NCBI GenBank assembly: GCA_964448935.1
Contig: CAYVBE010000124.1
Location: forward strand, 1 to 12,533
DNA from: CAYVBE01 sp964448935
Lineage (GTDB): Bacteria > Planctomycetota > Brocadiia > SM23-32
Length of the DNA: 12,533 nt
Direction of reading: 5' to 3'
The position numbers and the translations under genes are program-made. A model generated the notes under the pieces. The model made no database searches. It worked only from the letters and a program-made list of their open reading frames with translations, and was not told the DNA's origin. Below, one piece after another: positions 6,110 through 12,533 of the stretch (position 1 is its first letter; each line of letters starts with the position of its first letter).

Positions 6110-7615
6110 TTATCGGAGTTTGTAGAAGTCTTCGAGCGCCGGCGGAAGCATGCGGTAGCGCCGGAAAAGCTCCCCATAGACGTCGCTCGCGGAAGATGGC
6201 TCAACCACCGTCGTCGCCGGCCGGATTGCTGCCGCCGCGTCGGCCGGCGATTCGTAGCGCCCCACGCCGACCCACGCGCAGGCCGCGCCTCCCAGCGTGC
6301 ATGCCTCCCGTGTCTCGGTCACCACGACGGGCAGCCCGGTCACGTCGGCCCTCATCCGGTTCCAAAGATCGTTCCTGGCGCCGCCGCCCACCACGCGCAC
6401 CCGCGCCGGCTCCATGCCCGTGGCCTCGGTCAGGATGCGCAGGGCCGCGCGCAGTTGGAACGACAGCCCCTCCAGGGCGGCCCGGTAGATGTGCGCCGGT
6501 CCGTGGCTCAGCCGCAGCCCCACCAGCGTCCCGGTCGTCCCATATCGGCTCTGCGGCCCCGTGTCCGGCTCAAAGCTGGGCACCATCATCAGCCCTTCCG
6601 CGCCGGCCGGCAGGTCGCATGCTTCCTCGATCATCCGGCCGTAAGCTGCATCCGACTCGCCCAGGTCGGCGTAGAACCGCTCCCGCACCCATTCCAGCAC
6701 CGCGGACCCCATCATGAGTAGCTGCGGATCGTAGAGCCCGGCCACCGCGTCCACCTCGTTCAGCAGGCCCTCGCGGAAGCCCGCCTCGTTGTTCGCCGGC
6801 TGCGGCGTGCGCAGCATGGCGATCTCCCACGTGCCGCTGCTCAGCACGGCCTCCTCCGGCTCGGCTCCGCTGCCGATCGGCGCGAACTGCGTATCGTGCC
6901 CCGCCGCCACCACGGCCGTTCCGGCCTTCAACCCCGTCGCCGCGGCAGCAGCATTCGTAACAGAACCGATGACACAGCCGGGGTATACGAGTTCGGGGAA
7001 AAACGACTCGTCCACGCCCACGGCATCGAGCAGCTCCGATGACCATGTGCGGGTCTCGATGTCCAGCATCATCATGGTGGAGGCGTTGGTGATGTTCAGG
7101 CTCATATCGCCGCACAGGCGGTGGCTGAGCAGTCCGGCCATCATCAGCCAGCGGTCGGCTTCGTCCAGGGCCTCCGGCGCGTTCTTCCGGAGCCAGACCA
7201 GCGGGAAGAGCGTGTTGAACCGGATAACGTGGTAGCCGGTGATCTCGTAGAGCCTGCGCCGGCCTATGCTGTCGGCCAGCCGCTCCGCCACCGGTTCGGT
7301 GCGCCGGCATTGCCAGCAGATCGGCGGATGGGTAAGCCGGCCGTCGGCGGTCACGGGCGCGCCGTCCGCGCCCATGGTCATCACGCTGACCGCCCGCACT
7401 GATTCGCTGCCGACCTGCGCGGCAACGTCCCGGCAGCACCTGCAGACCTTCGTCCACAGCGCGTCCACATCCCAGACCAGCCAGTCCCGGTCAGGCGCCT
7501 GGCGGACGGGCCCGTTCGGCCTTTTGCTCTCCGCAGCGATCCGTCCGGCCTCGTCCACCGCCGCCACGGAGATATTTGTAGAGCCGCAGTCTATCGCCAG
7601 CACAACGTCAGCCAT
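6110..7615 (-). CDS. fucK: L-fuculokinase (FGGY sugar kinase)
   Basis: This kinase phosphorylates L-fuculose with ATP to L-fuculose 1-phosphate in fucose catabolism. Similarity to the E. coli FucK sequence as I remember it is visible along the whole 501 residues: AIDCGSTN (7-14, phosphate loop), TMGADGAPV (80-88, against TFGVDGALV), CWQCRRTEPV, FNTLFPLVWL, AGHDTQFAPIGSGAEPEEAV (238-257) with the likely catalytic D241, SSGTWEIAML (259-268), VAGLYDP, VLEWVRERF and the C-terminal VVGGGARNDLWN. This is closer to FucK than to xylulo-, rhamnulo- or glycerokinases, though a related deoxy-sugar substrate remains possible. The ATG at 7615 is preferred over an in-frame start at 7762 because it sits directly before the phosphate loop and follows a GGAG-type site; the longer form would begin upstream of the likely promoter. 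No fucose isomerase or aldolase is present here. The downstream partner is argC. Confidence 0.92.
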   Translation of the reverse strand: MADVVLAIDCGSTNISVAAVDEAGRIAAESKRPNGPVRQAPDRDWLVWDVDALWTKVCRCCRDVAAQVGSESVRAVSVMTMGADGAPVTADGRLTHPPICWQCRRTEPVAERLADSIGRRRLYEITGYHVIRFNTLFPLVWLRKNAPEALDEADRWLMMAGLLSHRLCGDMSLNITNASTMMMLDIETRTWSSELLDAVGVDESFFPELVYPGCVIGSVTNAAAAATGLKAGTAVVAAGHDTQFAPIGSGAEPEEAVLSSGTWEIAMLRTPQPANNEAGFREGLLNEVDAVAGLYDPQLLMMGSAVLEWVRERFYADLGESDAAYGRMIEEACDLPAGAEGLMMVPSFEPDTGPQSRYGTTGTLVGLRLSHGPAHIYRAALEGLSFQLRAALRILTEATGMEPARVRVVGGGARNDLWNRMRADVTGLPVVVTETREACTLGGAACAWVGVGRYESPADAAAAIRPATTVVEPSSASDVYGELFRRYRMLPPALEDFYKLR

Positions 7616-7733
7616 GCGCTCCAACTCCACGGGATCTGTGAAGACTGCCGTGCCCTGCCCTTCGTCCGGGCTTCGCCGGGAATGCAACGATAAGATGGAC
7701 TCGGCCGGGACGATGCCCATGGGGCAAACCGCT

Positions 7734-7762
7734 ATCATAGGGCCGCCTGCTGGCACTTTCAA
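7734..7762 (-). promoter_or_regulatory. Sigma70-like promoter for fucK-argC
   Basis: On the minus strand TTGAAA (7757-7762) and TATGAT (7734-7739) are spaced exactly 17 bases, a strong consensus match. It points toward fucK with a leader of about 110 bases. No riboswitch-like fold is evident in that leader. Its -35 lies 20 bases from the -35 of the opposing promoter, so one bound regulator could affect both directions. Confidence 0.6.
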
Positions 7763-7782
7763 GGCCTTTCAGTTCGGCTGGT

Positions 7783-7811
7783 TTGACAAATCCGCTATGG
7801 GGGCCTAAATT
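7783..7811 (+). promoter_or_regulatory. Sigma70-like promoter for the large LRR protein gene
   Basis: TTGACA (7783-7788, perfect -35) and TAAATT (7806-7811) are separated by 17 bases and point to the gene starting at 7913, with a leader of about 95 bases. It is the best promoter match in the window and is divergent from the fucK promoter. Confidence 0.65.
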
Positions 7812-7820
7812 ACGCGCAAC

Positions 7821-7834
7821 GCACAGAAGTGTGC
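7821..7834 (+). other. Small inverted repeat at the transcript start
   Basis: GCACA-GAAG-TGTGC is a perfect five-base stem with a four-base loop, about ten bases past the -10 of the large gene. It could be an operator half-site pair or a 5' hairpin stabilising the transcript, or it could be chance. A similar short repeat lies at the promoter of the lipoprotein gene (11692-11705). Confidence 0.3.
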
Positions 7835-7912
7835 ATACGCCTACCAGTGGAGGCGAAGTCGGCTGCTATATGATCGGGGCGCTTCGAGGGAACTCGTGTG
7901 GGAGGGAATAGG

Positions 7913-10900
7913 ATGGCTGGTCTGTATGTCAAAGCGGGAGCCGACGGCGAAGTGCAGGGCCCTTTTCCGGCCGCTCAACTCAAACGACTGGCCGCCGGGG
8001 GCAAGATCAAGCCGGACCATCTGGTGTCGAAGGACGGCAAGCGGTGGGTCCGGGCGCGCAAAGTCAAAGGACTCGGCTTTCCGGCAAGGGATCAGGCGCG
8101 GGACAAGAACGTTTGCCCGTCCTGCGGCGCCGCCGTCGAGCCCGGGGCCGTTATCTGCACGGGCTGCGGCGTGGACCTGAAGACTGGGAGACAACTGTCA
8201 CCCCGCGTGGAAGTCGGACGCGGAGCCGATGGTTCCTCGGTCTGGAAGTCGCCTTTGTTATGGGTCTTTGTCTTTATATTGGTTGCCGGAGGTGGGGGTG
8301 CGTTTTTCCTCTTCGGCGACGCGTTGCGCGAAAGCGGTCCGGATTCCGCGGTCACGAAGCTCGCCGGCAAAATGGGTTTGGGGAGCAGAGCAGGGCTGGT
8401 GTTTTCCGCCGACGTCCCGCTCATCGTCCGCGCGCAGGTCGAGAGGGACGGAAACCGAATCTGGAAAACCGTCGGCGAAACTCCGGGCGGTAACCCGCTC
8501 GAAATCCCGAAGTGCCGCCGGTGGGAGGTAGAACCCATCCCCACCAACGGTCAGGTGGACTGGGAGGCGGTCGGGCGGACGGTGCGGGAGAAACAGATAC
8601 CCGGCCTCCGTCTGCCCCCCGGCACTACGGACGAGCGCCTGGCCTCCCTGGAGTGGCTGTCGGTTTTGCACGGACTGGACCTTTCCGCCACCGACCTTAC
8701 CGACGACGGCATGTCCACCGTAGCGAAACTGAACGAACTGCGGTCTCTCGACTTGTCCACCACCCGGGTTACCGACGACGGACTGGCCCGGCTGGCCGGG
8801 CTGCCGAAGCTGGAGGAACTGTACCTCTGCTGGACGCCCATCGGGGACGCGGGCCTGGAGTACCTGAAGGGGCTGGGCAATCTGCGTGTTCTCGACCTCC
8901 GCATGACCCAGATCACAGACGCCGGGGTGGGTGGGCACCTGGTAAACTGTGGAAGTCTGGAGGAGCTTTGGCTTCCGTACCAGATCACTGACGAGGGCAT
9001 CCACGCCCTCCGGAAGCTGTTGGACCTGCGCACGCTTGTTCTCTGCTGTTCGCTAAAGGGTGCGGCGGACACCGAACACGCGGTCATACCCTCCAGCATC
9101 ACGGATGAGGGCCTGGCACATCTGGAGGAGGTTAAGAGCCTGCAGCGACTCAGCCTGAGGGGAGCACAGGTGACATCCGAGGGCCTGGCCCACCTCGAAA
9201 AACTCTATGACTTGCGGGTGCTGGACCTGCGTGAGACCCAGGTAGGTGAGGCTGCCGTGGAAAAGCTGACCGACGCGCTGGGCGGCCTCGATATACGCCG
9301 AGAGAGCGTCGCTTCCGAAGCCGCCGGAGCCCGTGAGGAAATCCGGAAAAGTGCGGCGGCTCTGGCGGATGCCCAAGGGGCAACGGAAGAAGAAGAGTCC
9401 GGCGACAGCGCTCAGCCGGGAGCCCTGGATGAAGGGCGAATCGGAAGGATGACCGAGACGTTGGAAACACTCAGCGATGGTTTCACGGACCGCTTTCTGC
9501 AGCATGACTGGGCGCAGAGTAAGGGCGGCATGAACGCCTTGATGGCACTGATCAACCTGCTGACGAGCATACGGGAGACCGGCACGGTGTTCGCGCTTGA
9601 CGGCGAGGCGTACACGGAGATGCGAAAACTGGACCCGGAGGTGGAGACGGAAGTGCTTGCCCGTGAGTCCGCAAATCTGCTGCAGAAAATCGAATACTAC
9701 GGCGACGAAAAGCGCCAGGAGGAGCTGCAGAGGTTTGCCAGAAACGTGACTACGGAAAACCTGCTGTACTTCCGGCCGGAAGATGACACGCCCGGGTTGA
9801 CCAGTTGGAAGGGCAGCACCAGACGGCCCGGACGCGCCGTGCTCGGCATGGGCATGGGCATGGGGAATGTGGACATCAACCGTCCTAAACTGCAGTTGAT
9901 CGAGTCACGGCGGGGTCCAGGCAGACGGGCGCTCTTTATCGCTCCAATTGGCGTCGGGGGCAGGTTCACGGTTGAAGGCGTTAAGACAACACCGGGTAGT
10001 TGGGGCGCCGTGGCGGGCGAAAGCGTGGACCGTACGACGGAGCCGCGGCAGGCTGCCGAGCTGGATGAGCCGGAGGCGGATGTCAACGAAGAAGATACTT
10101 TGGTGGCCGATGCCGTCGAACTGGATGTCCACTTCACGCCGGGCTCCTACAAGTTGACCGAGACGAGCGCGACGCAAGTGCACCTGATGGGTCAGAAGAA
10201 CACCCAGCGAACCGTGATCTCGGGCGACGTGGAGGTCTCGGAGCCGGACGAATCGGGCGAGCAGACGATACGCTTCATCTGTCGCCGCGTCCAGCACAAC
10301 ATGTCCGCCGGGGGACAGAGTATGGATTTCGACAGCGCTGCCCCCGCCGGTGAGAATGATGCGACACTGGCAAAGCTCTACGGACCGTTCGTCGGCTGGA
10401 AGGCAACCATCGTCGCCAGGGACGACAGAATCGTCCGCACCAACGGCGTGCAGAGCCTGATGCAGCGCATTTCCGCCGGCCTGGGTGCAGAGGTAGAGAG
10501 TCAGCTCGAGCCTATGGAGCGGATGCTTGAGGAGTTTATCAAGGAAATGCTCACACAGCACTGGGCCGAGGCAATCCCCGAGGGACCGGTGCAGGTTGGC
10601 GAGGAGTGGGCCTCCGTCGTGGCACTCGAGAGCGTGCCCCTGCTCGGGGAAGCCACGATCAATTGGGATTGTCTGCTGAAGGACCTCAGGCAGGCCGGCG
10701 GGAGTCGCGTGGCCGTTCTTGAGTTTGACTACGGAACCACTATCGAGGAGCAGGCACTGAGTCTTCCGCAGGCGGCCGGCAAGATGCAGGCCCGGGCGAA
10801 AGAGATGCAGATCGCGGGGTCCGGGCAGGCGGAATTTGACCTGGAACTGGGTATGACGACCGCGGCCGAGACACAGATGGAGGCGGGTGGCTCCATGGTC

Positions 10901-11002
10901 ATCTCCTCCCCCGACGGTCAAGAGGTGACCCTGGACCTGCGCGTGAAGACCACGATGGACTCCGAACTCCGCCGAACCGCCGCCGACCGGACCCAGCCAT
11001 AG
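7913..11002 (+). CDS. GYF_2-like / zinc-ribbon / LRR / DUF6263-like membrane protein
   Basis: The function of this 1029-residue multidomain protein is unknown. Residues 1-55 resemble a GYF_2 domain (GPFPAAQLKRLAAGGKIKPD, then VSKDGKRWVRA), a likely proline-rich-peptide binder. A zinc ribbon follows with CPSC (68-71) and CTGC (82-85). A single membrane span lies at about 113-137, rich in V, F and G. LRR units of 24 residues occupy about 251-455, of the LxxLxxLDLSxTxVTDDGLxxL type common in planctomycetes, and are interrupted by a 14-residue insertion near 380-394. A charged, alanine- and glutamate-rich linker follows, then a GMGMGMG tract at 645-651. From about 735 to the end it resembles DUF6263, including IPEGPVQVGEEW. 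Topology is inferred: GYF and zinc ribbon inside, LRR and C terminus outside. The ATG at 7913 follows GGAGG (7901-7905); a GTG at 7898 would contain that site within its own coding sequence. The gene is monocistronic and convergent with the next one. Confidence 0.85.
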   Translation: MAGLYVKAGADGEVQGPFPAAQLKRLAAGGKIKPDHLVSKDGKRWVRARKVKGLGFPARDQARDKNVCPSCGAAVEPGAVICTGCGVDLKTGRQLSPRVEVGRGADGSSVWKSPLLWVFVFILVAGGGGAFFLFGDALRESGPDSAVTKLAGKMGLGSRAGLVFSADVPLIVRAQVERDGNRIWKTVGETPGGNPLEIPKCRRWEVEPIPTNGQVDWEAVGRTVREKQIPGLRLPPGTTDERLASLEWLSVLHGLDLSATDLTDDGMSTVAKLNELRSLDLSTTRVTDDGLARLAGLPKLEELYLCWTPIGDAGLEYLKGLGNLRVLDLRMTQITDAGVGGHLVNCGSLEELWLPYQITDEGIHALRKLLDLRTLVLCCSLKGAADTEHAVIPSSITDEGLAHLEEVKSLQRLSLRGAQVTSEGLAHLEKLYDLRVLDLRETQVGEAAVEKLTDALGGLDIRRESVASEAAGAREEIRKSAAALADAQGATEEEESGDSAQPGALDEGRIGRMTETLETLSDGFTDRFLQHDWAQSKGGMNALMALINLLTSIRETGTVFALDGEAYTEMRKLDPEVETEVLARESANLLQKIEYYGDEKRQEELQRFARNVTTENLLYFRPEDDTPGLTSWKGSTRRPGRAVLGMGMGMGNVDINRPKLQLIESRRGPGRRALFIAPIGVGGRFTVEGVKTTPGSWGAVAGESVDRTTEPRQAAELDEPEADVNEEDTLVADAVELDVHFTPGSYKLTETSATQVHLMGQKNTQRTVISGDVEVSEPDESGEQTIRFICRRVQHNMSAGGQSMDFDSAAPAGENDATLAKLYGPFVGWKATIVARDDRIVRTNGVQSLMQRISAGLGAEVESQLEPMERMLEEFIKEMLTQHWAEAIPEGPVQVGEEWASVVALESVPLLGEATINWDCLLKDLRQAGGSRVAVLEFDYGTTIEEQALSLPQAAGKMQARAKEMQIAGSGQAEFDLELGMTTAAETQMEAGGSMVISSPDGQEVTLDLRVKTTMDSELRRTAADRTQP
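8663..9277 (+). repeat. Leucine-rich repeat array within the large protein gene
   Basis: Eight consecutive units are visible, each about 24 codons, with the pattern L-x-x-L-x-L-x-x-T-x-[VI]-[TG]-D-x-G-[LM]. Examples are ELRSLDLSTTRVTDDGLARL, KLEELYLCWTPIGDAGLEYL and SLQRLSLRGAQVTSEGLAHL. The sixth unit carries an insertion (KGAADTEHAVIPSS) before its ITDEGL. The repeats have diverged at the DNA level, so they are old rather than a recent expansion. Confidence 0.85.
9845..9862 (+). repeat. Three tandem GGCATG hexamers in frame
   Basis: Three exact copies of GGCATG encode the GMGMGM part of a glycine-methionine tract in the linker of the large protein. Because the unit is six bases, copy-number changes by slippage would keep the frame. 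Confidence 0.8.
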
Positions 11003-11026
11003 CCGGGCTCCGGGACACTGTGCCCT

Positions 11027-11581
11027 CTACTCGACCTTCAGGACTTCCGCTATGGCTTCCTCCAGCTTCTCTTTGGGCTGAAGGCCCACCAGCATCTGCG
11101 GTTCGCCCTCCGTCGGGACGAAGAGCAGGGCCGGGATGCCCCGGATGCCGAAAGACATAGCCAGTTCCCGCTCGTCGTCCACGTCCACGCGGTAGACGTT
11201 GATCTTGCCCTTATACTCCCCCGCCAGTTCCCGCAGAATCGGTTCCAACTGTTTGCACGGCCCGCACCAGTCCGCGTAGAAATCAATGATACACGGCAGG
11301 TCGCCCTGGAACTCGGCTTCTTGCTGCCGGTAATCAAAGACCTTCTGCGGAAAGGTCTCTTTCGTCAACTGTGTTATGAGTTCGCCGTGCCGGGTGTCGG
11401 GTTCCACGGCGCCGGGCGCGCTGTCCTCCTCCTGCGCTTCAGCCCGGTCTTCCGTCGCGCCTTGCTCGGTCTGCTCCGTGTTTGTCTCTTCCAGCTGCTT
11501 CTGCGGCTTTTTCTTTCCGCATCCCGCCGTGACGGCGAGGGCCAGCAGAAGCGTCAGGAACACGACTATCGTTCTATTCAT
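11027..11581 (-). CDS. Thioredoxin-fold lipoprotein
   Basis: This 184-residue protein is predicted to be exported, lipid-anchored and to carry out thiol-disulfide exchange outside the cytoplasm. The signal sequence MNRTIVVFLTLLLALAVTAG is followed by C21 as the lipidated cysteine; the lipobox has T at -3 instead of the usual L, a tolerated variant. Residues 22-65 are a polar, E/Q/T-rich tether. The thioredoxin domain follows, with IDFYADWCGPCKQL (WCGPC at 105-109), VYRVDVDDE (129-137) and GIRGIPALLFV with the cis-proline P150. The complete CGPC supports activity as a thioredoxin rather than a structural relative. The start at 11581 is chosen for the signal peptide and a GGGAG site about seven bases upstream; a longer frame to 11695 would begin past the likely promoter. 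It converges with the large LRR gene across 24 bases. The partner reductase is not in the window. Confidence 0.92.
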   Translation of the reverse strand: MNRTIVVFLTLLLALAVTAGCGKKKPQKQLEETNTEQTEQGATEDRAEAQEEDSAPGAVEPDTRHGELITQLTKETFPQKVFDYRQQEAEFQGDLPCIIDFYADWCGPCKQLEPILRELAGEYKGKINVYRVDVDDERELAMSFGIRGIPALLFVPTEGEPQMLVGLQPKEKLEEAIAEVLKVE

Positions 11582-11691
11582 CGGGAACTCCCGTTCGATT
11601 GGCAAACGCCCGGCGCGTTCGACCGGGTCGGGTGGCGTCGGAGACGGGAAAGAAGGCGGCCATTTGCGCGTCCCTCGCCGTGCCGCGTGCC

Positions 11692-11705
11692 ACACTTTTC
11701 AGTGT
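11692..11705. repeat. Short inverted repeat overlapping the lipoprotein promoter
   Basis: ACACT-TTTC-AGTGT is a perfect five-base inverted repeat whose right arm overlaps the -10 of the minus-strand promoter. It may be an operator or chance; nothing else identifies a regulator. Confidence 0.3.
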
Positions 11706-11729
11706 ACAGCAGCACCCGGAGCCGCGCAA
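11701..11729 (-). promoter_or_regulatory. Sigma70-like promoter for the thioredoxin lipoprotein gene
   Basis: On the minus strand TTGCGC (11724-11729) and TACACT (11701-11706) are spaced 17 bases, leaving a leader of about 115 bases before the ATG at 11581. The -35 is only partly canonical. The -10 with flanks (CTGTACACT) is identical to that of the PilZ gene promoter. Confidence 0.4.
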
Positions 11730-11768
11730 TCGCCGGGGTACGCGCCGGGGCCCGTGACCGGGGCGGCG

Positions 11769-12392
11769 TCAGGCGCACATCGGATAGACGTTGAGGCGAG
11801 GCCGACGCTCAAAACAGAGAGCTACCCCGCCGGTGGGAGCGGACTGCTCCTGCGAAGTTCCGGGCCGGTGCAGCCGTACGATGGTCGCTTTCTCCCGGAA
11901 GTCGGTGTCCCCATCCTTCGAGTCCGATAGCTGGAGCTCGACTTTCTGTCCCGGTGCCAATCCCTCCCAGTTCGGCGTGGCGAAGAATACGCCACCGGCA
12001 GACACGTTCTCTGTCGTGCCCGTTCCTTGGGCTGAAGCCTGAGCCCCGATTGCCTGGAAGGCAATCTCAAGCGTGGCCGGAAGGCGCGGCCACTTCCGCC
12101 TCTCGATCGGCTGCCTGCCTCCGTGGGTGCGGCCGTTTGGCGTAAGCTGCACCTTTTCCTGTCGGGAAGCCAATGTCGGCGACCGGAACATGGAACCCCG
12201 AGCGGAACGCAGCCATAGAATCAACAGAGCCCCCACAAAGCATGCGCCGACCAGAAAGCAGGTTAACAGTATAGTCAGGTGTTCGAGTGGTTGTGCAAGC
12301 TCTCCCAAGGCGGACGGTTCAAATGCAGCGTACACTGCCCCCCCCGTTCCGGCAACACCCAGGCCCATCAGCACTAACACCACACTGCGCAT
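11769..12392 (-). CDS. Membrane-anchored PilZ-domain protein, probable c-di-GMP receptor
   Basis: The 207-residue protein has two hydrophobic segments (about 3-23 and 38-62) followed by a cytoplasmic-type linker and a PilZ domain (about 97-198). Both signature motifs for cyclic di-GMP are present: RxxxR as R99-K-W-P-R103, and (D/N)xSxxG as N129-V-S131-A-G-G134, followed by VFFAT and APGQKVELQL as in PilZ beta-barrels. Binding of c-di-GMP is therefore expected. The output is unknown since no other domain is present; attachment to the membrane suggests it modulates an envelope process. The ATG at 12392 follows a GGGGG stretch about six bases upstream. It is 187 bases upstream of the thioredoxin lipoprotein gene on the same strand, but each gene has its own promoter candidate. 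The diguanylate cyclase at 3768-5063 is the likely nearby source of the ligand, though without operon linkage. Confidence 0.9.
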   Translation of the reverse strand: MRSVVLVLMGLGVAGTGGAVYAAFEPSALGELAQPLEHLTILLTCFLVGACFVGALLILWLRSARGSMFRSPTLASRQEKVQLTPNGRTHGGRQPIERRKWPRLPATLEIAFQAIGAQASAQGTGTTENVSAGGVFFATPNWEGLAPGQKVELQLSDSKDGDTDFREKATIVRLHRPGTSQEQSAPTGGVALCFERRPRLNVYPMCA

Positions 12393-12436
12393 GACACACC
12401 CCCTGCAATAAACGTGACTGCTACACCTGCATGGGG

Positions 12437-12465
12437 AGTGTACAGGAGGCCCAAGGAAAAGTCAA
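12437..12465 (-). promoter_or_regulatory. Sigma70-like promoter for the PilZ gene
   Basis: On the minus strand TTGACT (12460-12465) and TACACT (12437-12442) are spaced 17 bases, leaving a leader of about 37 bases before the ATG at 12392. The remaining 68 bases to the right edge show no recognisable gene. Confidence 0.55.
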
Positions 12466-12533
12466 GAAGTTTTCAAAAGAGGGATGTCCTGGGTTGATGC
12501 TGACCCGCCCGCGCCGGATATCCCCCGGTTGCG

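Noticed and set aside
5401..6717. A 438-codon plus-strand open frame across argC and fucK
   Set aside because: It spans two well-supported genes on the other strand. Its C-terminal half is P/R/S-rich, as expected from antisense GC-rich codons.
7616..7733. Riboswitch or attenuator in the fucK leader
   Set aside because: Only weak, short GC repeats are visible, with no conserved riboswitch core and no leader peptide.
7616..7762. N-terminal extension of fucK to a start at 7762
   Set aside because: The extension has no family similarity, the phosphate loop starts right after the ATG at 7615, and the likely promoter lies inside the extension.
7898..7912. GTG start for the large protein
   Set aside because: Using it would put the ribosome-binding GGAGG inside the coding region. 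The ATG at 7913 has proper spacing to that site.
11003..11026. Bidirectional terminator between the large gene and the lipoprotein gene
   Set aside because: The GGGACACTGTGCCC stretch looks palindromic but does not form a proper stem with a loop, and there is no T tract.
1..12533. CRISPR array, tRNA, rRNA, toxin-antitoxin, phage or defence island
   Set aside because: No regularly spaced repeats, no cloverleaf with a conserved T-loop and no relevant protein families were seen. Most genes are ordinary metabolic or signalling genes.

Overview
The window is a GC-rich chromosomal segment. It most resembles a planctomycete or another member of the PVC group, for three reasons. Its glutamyl-tRNA synthetase carries a KISKRKNPTS-type signature loop that I associate with chlamydial and PVC enzymes. 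It has a large protein with a GYF_2-like domain, a zinc ribbon, leucine-rich repeats of the TDxGL type and a DUF6263-like tail, a style common in planctomycetes. Its housekeeping genes are loosely packed, in short units on both strands. The assignment is inference; there is no rRNA or tRNA gene here to settle it.

Layout. Bases 1-~500 are an insertion-sequence graveyard: the tail of an ISL3-type transposase on the minus strand, cut at about base 90 by a 5'-truncated and internally deleted IS256-type transposase on the plus strand with its probable right terminal repeat. A sigma70-like promoter just beyond the IS end reads into gltX (619-2085), which overlaps by ATGA a PHP-type (DUF3604-like) metal-dependent hydrolase gene (2082-3668). 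A separate promoter then drives a membrane-anchored GAF-GGDEF diguanylate cyclase (3768-5063). Facing it on the minus strand is a two-gene unit, fucK (6110-7615) followed after 13 bases by argC (5083-6096). A 297-base divergent region (7616-7912) holds back-to-back promoters for fucK and for the 1029-residue GYF/zinc-ribbon/LRR protein (7913-11002). The right end carries two minus-strand genes with their own promoters: a thioredoxin-fold lipoprotein (11027-11581) and a membrane-anchored PilZ-domain protein (11769-12392).

How the genes work together. Most are independent housekeeping or metabolic units: tRNA charging, arginine synthesis, fucose catabolism and envelope redox. The clearest functional link is c-di-GMP signalling, with a cyclase whose inhibitory site is intact and a PilZ protein with both c-di-GMP-binding motifs. 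Three gene ends meet partners with gaps of only 19-24 bases. I see no CRISPR array, tRNA, rRNA, riboswitch, phage module or defence system. The most novel item is the large LRR protein, as a domain architecture rather than as a demonstrated system.
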